From assembly GCA_009192285.1 (NCBI GenBank), contig CM018603.1, positions 664,646-728,645 on the forward strand: 64,000 nt of DNA, written 5' to 3'. Made by a program: the position numbers and the translations under genes. The notes below the pieces were generated by a model. It was not told the DNA's origin and searched no databases. It saw nothing but the letters and a program-made list of their open reading frames with translations. This DNA comes from Morchella semilibera. Lineage: Eukaryota; Ascomycota; Pezizomycetes; Pezizales; Morchellaceae. Shown here piece by piece: positions 58,787-64,000 of the stretch (positions are counted from its first letter, which is position 1; each line of letters opens with the position of its first letter).

Positions 58787-59423
58787 TGTCCCGGCTTCTT
58801 GGCACTTGTCCCGACAGTCCGGTAGACGATGCATGGTTGTGGTTGTTAGGGTAATGTTAAGCGAGAGTGGGGAGTGCGAGGTGGAGGTTGTCGTCATTGG
58901 GTTCTATGAGGTTCGATGGCGTGATGGATTAATAATGTAAAATAGCGGAGATGGTGGGGAGGATTACGAGGTGTGTTAGCGATGGATTTCTATGGGGTTC
59001 TATAAGCGAAAGCGTGAGTCATAGCGGACTAGTGGAGGAGGTGTGTTAAATAGCGGGGATGGATGTTTTCCTTAGTTCTTTCTTTCTTTTCTCTCTGTCT
59101 CGTCTTCCTGTTATCTCGGTACATAGGAATCTACTCCTATTCAAGCCATAGCCTCTCGTACCAAATTCTCGACCCTCTGACAAGAGGAAACTTATAGTAT
59201 CTTTCATCGTTCTTGTTGAGGTCCACCTGGTCCTCACTCTTCCTGCCCTGTGCCCTTGTGCCTTTGCCTTTGCCTCTGCCTTTGCTTTCGCCGGCGCCTG
59301 TGCTTGTGCCTGCCCGGTGTTGTCCTTGTCTTCATCGGCCCCCTCGTCGAGTAGACTGTGCTCCTCGAGTCCCTCTGCGTCATTATTGCCATCTTCTTCT
59401 TTGCGCCGGGTTACTCCGTCACA
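58787..59423 (+). repeat. Solo LTR-1 with TSD ACCAT
   Basis: 637 bp, TGTCCCGGCTTCTTGGCAC...GGTTACTCCGTCACA, flanked by ACCAT at 58782-58786 and 59424-59428. Inserted in the LINE 3' region. Confidence 0.95.
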
Positions 59424-59759
59424 ACCATCCCAGATTGCTACTAGAAACTGGACACTAGGGGAGAGGGATGGAGATAGAGAAGAACACGTAGGATGGGGGA
59501 GACTTGAGGAGGAAGGAGAAAGAGAAGGAGAAGGATAATCACCAAGGTGCTTGCACCTATCGTTACGAGCTGGAATGGAGAGGACAACATGCATGATAAC
59601 CTTGGAAGAGGGTTGATAGGAACACGGCCGTGAGGAGGATTCGCTTTATGAAGGATAGTATATGACCGTGATGATTGGATTCTTTCTTTGTATGCTATAT
59701 CCGGATTTGGATGCAAGCAGTATGAGTAATAAATAAATAAATAAATAACAAACCCAGTT

Positions 59760-60836
59760 GGTCAAAAGGTCAGGTATAGGCTAGGGGAACAACTCAATGA
59801 AAAACACCTTAAACCCACCTTCAAAAGTGACAGAACATCAATTCAAGTTTGGTGCGCATTCCAGTACGACAGCAGATGTAACCTAGTAAGAATTCGGAAA
59901 AGGACAACTGCAGAAAGGACTTCAAAAAAGGACAAACTGGGGATAGATACAAAACAGTACTGTGAGGAGATTATTGACAACAATCTGGCCCCATATTGGA
60001 TGTCTTTGGAGAATCCCGAAGGGTCTTATCTTATTGAAGATAATCTCAAGGTTCATCAGTCAAAAATGGCAAAAAAGTATAGGGAAGCATATGGAATTGT
60101 TAAGGATGATTGGCCCTCAAATTCCCCAGATTTCAATGCTATTGAAAATGCATGGAAAATGCTCAGGACAGCTCTAAGAAAGAGATGGAGTTATACCCAG
60201 AGAAGGCCACATAGTGAAAATGAACTTTTTATTGCAGCTCAGGAGGAGTGGGAGGCAATTCCTCAGGCAAAGCTAGATAAGTTGGTATTACGGCGTGTAA
60301 TGTACTTGGTGACGTTGCGGGAAGAAGAATTACTCAGGGGTTTTCTATGATGTTCTATGAGGTTCTGTTGCAGGCGTTCTATGAGTCAATATTGCGCATG
60401 TATTTCTAATAGAGGAATTTCCTTGGGGTTCTATGGGTTACTATGGTATGAGTCAGCGAAGGGATTCTGGGGCTATATATAGGGAGTTTTCTCCCTCGCT
60501 TGTAGGGTTTCTCTTTCTTTCCTTTCTTCTTCACGCAACCTTCCTGTCCTTTAGCCAATACAAGGCTTTAGGATCTCTAGATACTATTGAGTCCTCCTGC
60601 TCCTACTCTCTAGGAGGTAGGAGCAAATCTATAGTCTTTGTCTCGCACCCCGTTTCGTCTCGCCCTATCCTTCGCCTCGTAACCTCCGTCCTTTACTTCG
60701 CTTAGCCTTATACGCATCCATTTCACCTTGTCTCACCTCGGTTGTGTACCTTGCCATCTCTTGTTCTTGTCCTCGCTTCGCTCCGTAATAGTTGGTGGAT
60801 TCCTTACCAAAAAGAATTGAAGCATGTTTGGCAGCA
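59760..60836 (+). pseudogene. Tc1/mariner-like transposase fragment, split by an LTR-2-like repeat
   Basis: RLGEQLNEKHLKPTFKSDRTS...VWCAFQYDSRCNLVRI, then SYLIEDNLKVHQSKMAKKY and DDWPSNSPDFNAIENAWKML (second and third DDE blocks). After the insertion 60286-60790 (plus duplicated GTTGG) it continues LVDSLPKRIEACLAA until the LTR at 60837. The N-terminal half is missing. LEDNxxVH and SPDFNxIE mark it as Tc1-class. Confidence 0.82.
60286..60790 (+). repeat. Solo LTR-2-like repeat with TSD GTTGG
   Basis: 505 bp, TATTACGGCGTG...GCTTCGCTCCGTAATA, flanked by GTTGG at 60281-60285 and 60791-60795. It contains GGCTATATATAGGGAG (TATA-like) followed by a pyrimidine-rich stretch, as in an LTR promoter. 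The ends read TATTACGG/CCGTAATA, each one transition away from the copy at 18175. Confidence 0.88.
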
Positions 60837-61470
60837 TGTCCCGGCGTCTTGGCATCTGTCCCGACAGTTCGGTAGGCGATGCATGGTTGTGGCTGTTAGG
60901 GTAATGTTAAGCGAGAGCGGGGAGTGTGAGGTGGAGGTTGTCGTCATTGGGTTCTGGGAGGTTCGATAGCGTGATGGATTGGTAATGTAGAATAGTGGAG
61001 ATGGTGGGGAGGATTACAAGGTGTGGTAGCGACGGGTTTCTATGGGGTTCTATAAGCGAAAGTGTGAGTTATAGCGGACTAGTGGAAGAGGTGTGTTAAA
61101 TAGCGGGGATAGATGTTTTCCTTAGTTCGTTCTTTCTTTTCTCTCTGTCTCGTCTTCCTGTTATCTCGGTACATAGGAATCTACTCCTCTTTCTAAGCCA
61201 TAGCCTCTTGTCCCAAAGACTCTGTCCTCCTAAGAAGAGGACACCCATAATACCTATCATCGTTCTCGTTGAGGTCCATTCGGTCCTCACCTTCTCTGCC
61301 CCGCGCCCTTGTGCCCTTGCCCTTGCCTTTGCCTTTGCCGGTGCCTGTGCTTGTGTCTGCTCGGTGTTGCTCTTGTCTTCGTCAGTCTCCTCGTCGCGTA
61401 GACTGTGCTCCTCGAGCCCATCTGCGTCATCATTGTCATCTTCTTCTTTGCGTCGGTTTACTCCATCACA
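60837..61470 (+). repeat. 5' LTR of E5 (LTR-1)
   Basis: 634 bp, TGTCCCGGCGTCTTGGCAT...GGTTTACTCCATCACA. TATA-like TTAAATAGC near 61096, pyrimidine tract to about 61146, then GTCTCGTCTT at 61147-61156, a plausible transcript start region. It splits the Tc1-like transposase codons ...CLAA. Confidence 0.92.
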
Positions 61471-61472
61471 CT

Positions 61473-61482
61473 AAGACGAGAC
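61473..61482 (+). promoter_or_regulatory. Primer-binding site of E5 (self-priming type)
   Basis: AAGACGAGAC, 2 nt after the LTR, perfectly complementary to GTCTCGTCTT at 61147-61156 in the LTR. I did not recognise it as the 3' end of a known tRNA, but could not search. Confidence 0.6.
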
Positions 61483-61531
61483 CACTCTTACTCGACTGGC
61501 ACAGTCCGAGTTCCTCGCACCACAGTTTACC

Positions 61532-62774
61532 ATGACCACCCCATCTACCAATGCATTTGATTATCAAAAGCTCCATACGGATCTCGAAGGGTTCTTTGTC
61601 GCTCACCCTGAAGTGGACCCCGCCGCAACGGAGGAAGCGAAGCAGGCGTATGCCCTCCTTCAAAGAGCGCACGAAGGGGTTCAGCAATATGCAATCGATA
61701 ACACCACCCACCACTCCGAAATGGAACAAAGCCGGGCCGAGTTCCATAAGGAAATCCAGGGACTACGGGCTAAGATTAAAAAGTTGCAAGAAGGAGTCAA
61801 AGGAGGTCTAGAGGAGATCCACGACGACTTAACCAAGCCCTCTAAGTCAGAGAAACTCCCCGACCCGGAGAAATACCGGGGCGATCGCAAGACTCTTCGG
61901 ACTTTTCAAAGACAACTACAGATTAAACTTACGGCTAACCTCGATCGCTTTCCTACTTCGGCCCAACAACTTGCGTACTCTATTTCTCGATTGGAGGGAC
62001 CGGCGGCGGATCAATTTCTTGCTTATATTATGGACGAAGGAATCGCTCTTGATTCCATGGCGGAGTTTTTTTGAAATCTTGGATAATGCTTTTGGGGATC
62101 CGGATCGCGCTGCCACTGCTGCTCGCAATCTGAGGGAGATTAGGCAACGCCAACGCACTTTTTTGGAGTACTTTGCAGAGTTCCAGTGGTATGCTGCCGA
62201 CTCTGAGTTTAACGAGGTGGCTAAAATTGAATGTCTTTTGGAGGGGCTTAATCAGGAGCTGATGGCCCTAATGATTCAGAATGAAACTCCGACAATGATT
62301 AAGGACTGTGGACTCCTTCTGCAACGGCTGGACAACAAACAAAGAACCTTGCAGGCTAGGATGGGAAGGTTTAGATTCCAGATCCCTAGTGCCCCCGCGC
62401 CTCGCCCCTTTGCCCCTCGTCCCCCCGTTGCACCAGCAACATCCCCAGTTGTACGAGGACCGCCCCAACCACCACCGAAGAATGCTAGGCCAGCGGCCCA
62501 TCCTTCCTACACTCCAGGGGGAGCTGTCCCTATGGATTTATCTAATAGTTATCGTCGCCCAGATCCCAGAGAGAGAGAGGCCCACCGTGTGGAGAATCGT
62601 TGTTATTATTGTGGGGGGGTTGGACATTTGGTTAGAGACTGTAAGCTTTCACCCTTGGGAAGGGCAGCATCTAGGATGAGGGAAGCATTGTTGGAAGCAA
62701 AAAAGGAAAAGAAGGAAAAGGAGGAGGATTTATCGTCGGATGAGGAGGAGTTAAAAGATTCGTCCCTGGCCTAA
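61532..62774 (+). pseudogene. gag of E5, split by a T7 frameshift
   Basis: Starts ATG (MTTPSTNAFDYQKLH), runs 180 codons to MAEFF* at a run of seven T (62066-62072), then continues shifted by one base as FEILDNAFGDPDRAATAARN to TAA at 62772-62774. It has a capsid-like region, a proline-rich linker, a CCHC knuckle (CYYCGGVGHLVRDC) and the lysine/acid-rich end. Apart from the T7 site both parts are fully open. The overlap with pol is in the -1 frame, as in E3 and E4. Confidence 0.92.
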
Positions 62775-63729
62775 GCGGCATAGCCCAGGGACCTCCTAAA
62801 GTTTTTTCTAAGGTGTCTATTTCTACGTTTTCAGTATCAGAAGAGGAGATGGATGGGAATCAATTGATTGTAGTTTGTTCTATTTCACAAAATAAAAAAT
62901 CCATTGTACCCACCTACGCCTTGATTGATACTGGAGCGTCGGGATATGCATTCATTGATGAAGACTTTGTGCGCCGCCATGAATTAAAAATGAAGAATTT
63001 AAGGACCGAGAGGGAGATTGATGTAATTGATGGAAGACTTATTGAGTCGGGAAAGGTGACTAGGAAGGTGATGTTGGAATTAGAGATTAATGGACATGTG
63101 GAGCAATGTCCCTTCTTTGTTACGAAGCTGGGACACTATCCGATAGTGATGGAAATACCTTGGATGAGAAAGTATAGAGTCTTGATTGACAGTGGAAGGA
63201 ATGAGATTCGCTTCCACTCATCAGTATGTCTTGAACACTGCATAGCCAACCGCAAACCTATTGTTGCTCGGGGAATTTCCACTCCAGCACCGGAAAGGCC
63301 AGTTACTCATATTTCAGCAATTACTCCTCGATCGTTAAAAAAACTTTCCCAGGACCCTACTGTTCAGATTTACTCGACTACTCTATACGCTGTTAACAAG
63401 ATATTGGAGATGCCTGCCAACCCTGACGGAACGATCCCGATTGATTACCAGCGGTTCCGACAGCTGTTCGATGAGATCAATGCCTCTAGACTACCGCCAC
63501 ATCGTCCCTATGACCATGAGATCAAGCTCCAGGAAGGAACGGTACCACTCTTTGGTCCCATGTATAGTATGTCACGGGAAGAGTTGAAGGCGTTGAGGGT
63601 TTATTTGACCGATAACCTACAGAAAGGATTTCTTAGATCCAGTAATTCTCTAGCTGGTGCCCCGGTGCTATTTATTGAAAAGGCTGATGGTTCCTTACGC
63701 TTGTATGTTGATTATCGGAAGTTAAATGC
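62775..63729 (+). pseudogene. pol of E5 (protease and RT start), truncated
   Basis: The frame, open already inside the gag end, gives LSGIAQGPPKVFSKVSISTF, the aspartic protease box YALIDTGASGYAFID (intact DTGA), the region SSVCLEHCIAN, and the RT start EELKALRVYLTDN...[12 protein letters not shown]. There it is interrupted by the LINE tail at 63730. It has no stop, but lacks the RT active site and everything after it. Confidence 0.9.
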
Positions 63730-64000
63730 TTATTTATTTATTTATTACTTTTATTTATTACTCATACTGCTTGCATCCGAATCCGGATATGGCATACAAA
63801 GAAAGAACCCAATCATCACGGTCATACGGCCGTGTTCCTATCAACCCTCTTTCAAGGTTATCATGCATGTTGTCCTCTCCATTCCAGCTCATAACGATAG
63901 GTGCAAGCACCTTGGTGGCTATCCTTCTCCTTCCCTTTCTTCTTCTTCCTCAAGTCTCCCCCATCCTACGTGCTCCCCTCTATCTCCATCCCTCTCCCCT
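63730..64000 (-). mobile_element. LINE 3' end (minus), runs off the window
   Basis: Begins with the reverse of a (TAAA)n tail (TATTTATTTATTTATTACTTTTATTTATTAC) and matches the 3' UTR of the LINE at 59430-59748 on the opposite strand (CTCATACTGCTTGCATCC...). Inserted in the RT of E5. Confidence 0.9.

Larger units (their letters stand above)
52970..59748 (+). mobile_element. LINE (non-LTR retrotransposon, Tad-like)
   Basis: Two ORFs, a 3' UTR with repeated GAGATAGAG/GGAGAAGG words and a (TAAA)n tail at 59728-59748. The 5' leader is 52970-53226. ORF1 encodes a zinc-knuckle protein; ORF2 has endonuclease, RT, RNase H and a C-terminal Cys/His region. An RNase H domain after RT is found in Tad-type and I-type clades. 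Insertions: foldback element A5 (58614-58750) and a solo LTR (58787-59423). Three frameshifts and a stop make it inactive. Two truncated relatives lie at 10797-12269 and 63730-64000. Confidence 0.9.
60837..63729 (+). mobile_element. Ty3/gypsy element E5 (plus), 5' part
   Basis: 5' LTR, primer-binding site, gag, protease and the start of RT, then cut at KLNA by a LINE 3' tail. The rest of pol and the 3' LTR are not in the window. Confidence 0.92.

Noticed and set aside
61269-61535. LTR sense-strand frame translating to LPLPLP-rich peptides, seen in many copies
   Set aside because: It has no ATG, crosses from LTR into the leader and follows from the CCTTGCC hexamers; treated as composition.

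Overview
This window looks like nuclear DNA of a filamentous ascomycete fungus. The host genes have many short introns (about 49-86 bp, GT...AG, with CTAAC/CTGAC-like branch points). The proteins are typical fungal ones: a Ppk35-like NDR kinase, a Grh1/GRASP protein and a PDI ending in HDEL. The repeats are fungal too: chromodomain Ty3/gypsy elements, a Tad-like LINE, and Tc1/mariner and pogo relatives. The transposon load, the deep nesting and the many stops made by C-to-T or G-to-A changes would suit a repeat-rich Pezizomycete such as a truffle, but that placement is a guess.

Layout. 1-3957: 3' part of a (+) Ty3/gypsy element (pol plus 3' LTR) inserted in a pogo-like transposase. 4286-9360: gene island 1, an NDR-family kinase (+) and uracil-DNA glycosylase (-), convergent. 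9.4-10.1 kb: spacer with a polypurine tract. 10.1-33.6 kb: a nested pile of one LTR retrotransposon family: partial LTRs, a LINE 3' fragment holding a solo LTR, a (+) element (LTRs 12270-12907 and 31983-32620), a (-) element inside it (LTRs 13651-14293 and 28362-28999), and a younger (-) element inside that one (20075-26579, TSD GGTTG, LTRs differing at about 5 sites in 631 bp). 34.3-40.8 kb: gene island 2, all (+): TGS1 cap hypermethylase, protein disulfide isomerase and GRASP/Grh1. 41.9-45.3 kb: a DDE DNA transposon with 27-bp perfect terminal inverted repeats, carrying a solo LTR and a small foldback element. 45.9-52.8 kb: solo LTRs, Tc1-like fragments, an AT-rich stretch and an unassigned 1.1-kb segment. 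53.0-59.75 kb: an almost full-length LINE with a (TAAA)n tail. 59.8-60.8 kb: a Tc1-like fragment split by a solo LTR-like element. 60.8-63.7 kb: 5' part of a (+) Ty3/gypsy element cut by another LINE tail that runs off the window.

How it fits together. The host genes serve housekeeping roles (morphogenesis/cell-cycle signalling, base-excision repair, snRNA cap maturation, ER oxidative folding, Golgi/secretory organisation) and show no sign of a shared operon or cluster. The rest is a transposon graveyard in which no autonomous copy appears intact. Clear patterns are: (i) a 137-bp foldback (MITE-like) family in five equal-length copies, with a related shorter family; (ii) a 10-nt match between the primer-binding site and the probable 5' end of the LTR transcript, pointing to Tf1-type self-priming; (iii) many inactivating stops explained by C-to-T or G-to-A transitions, often CAG to TAG; (iv) a second LTR-like repeat with TATCACGG/CCGTGATA ends and exact 5-bp TSDs; (v) a 7-nt microexon in the kinase gene.
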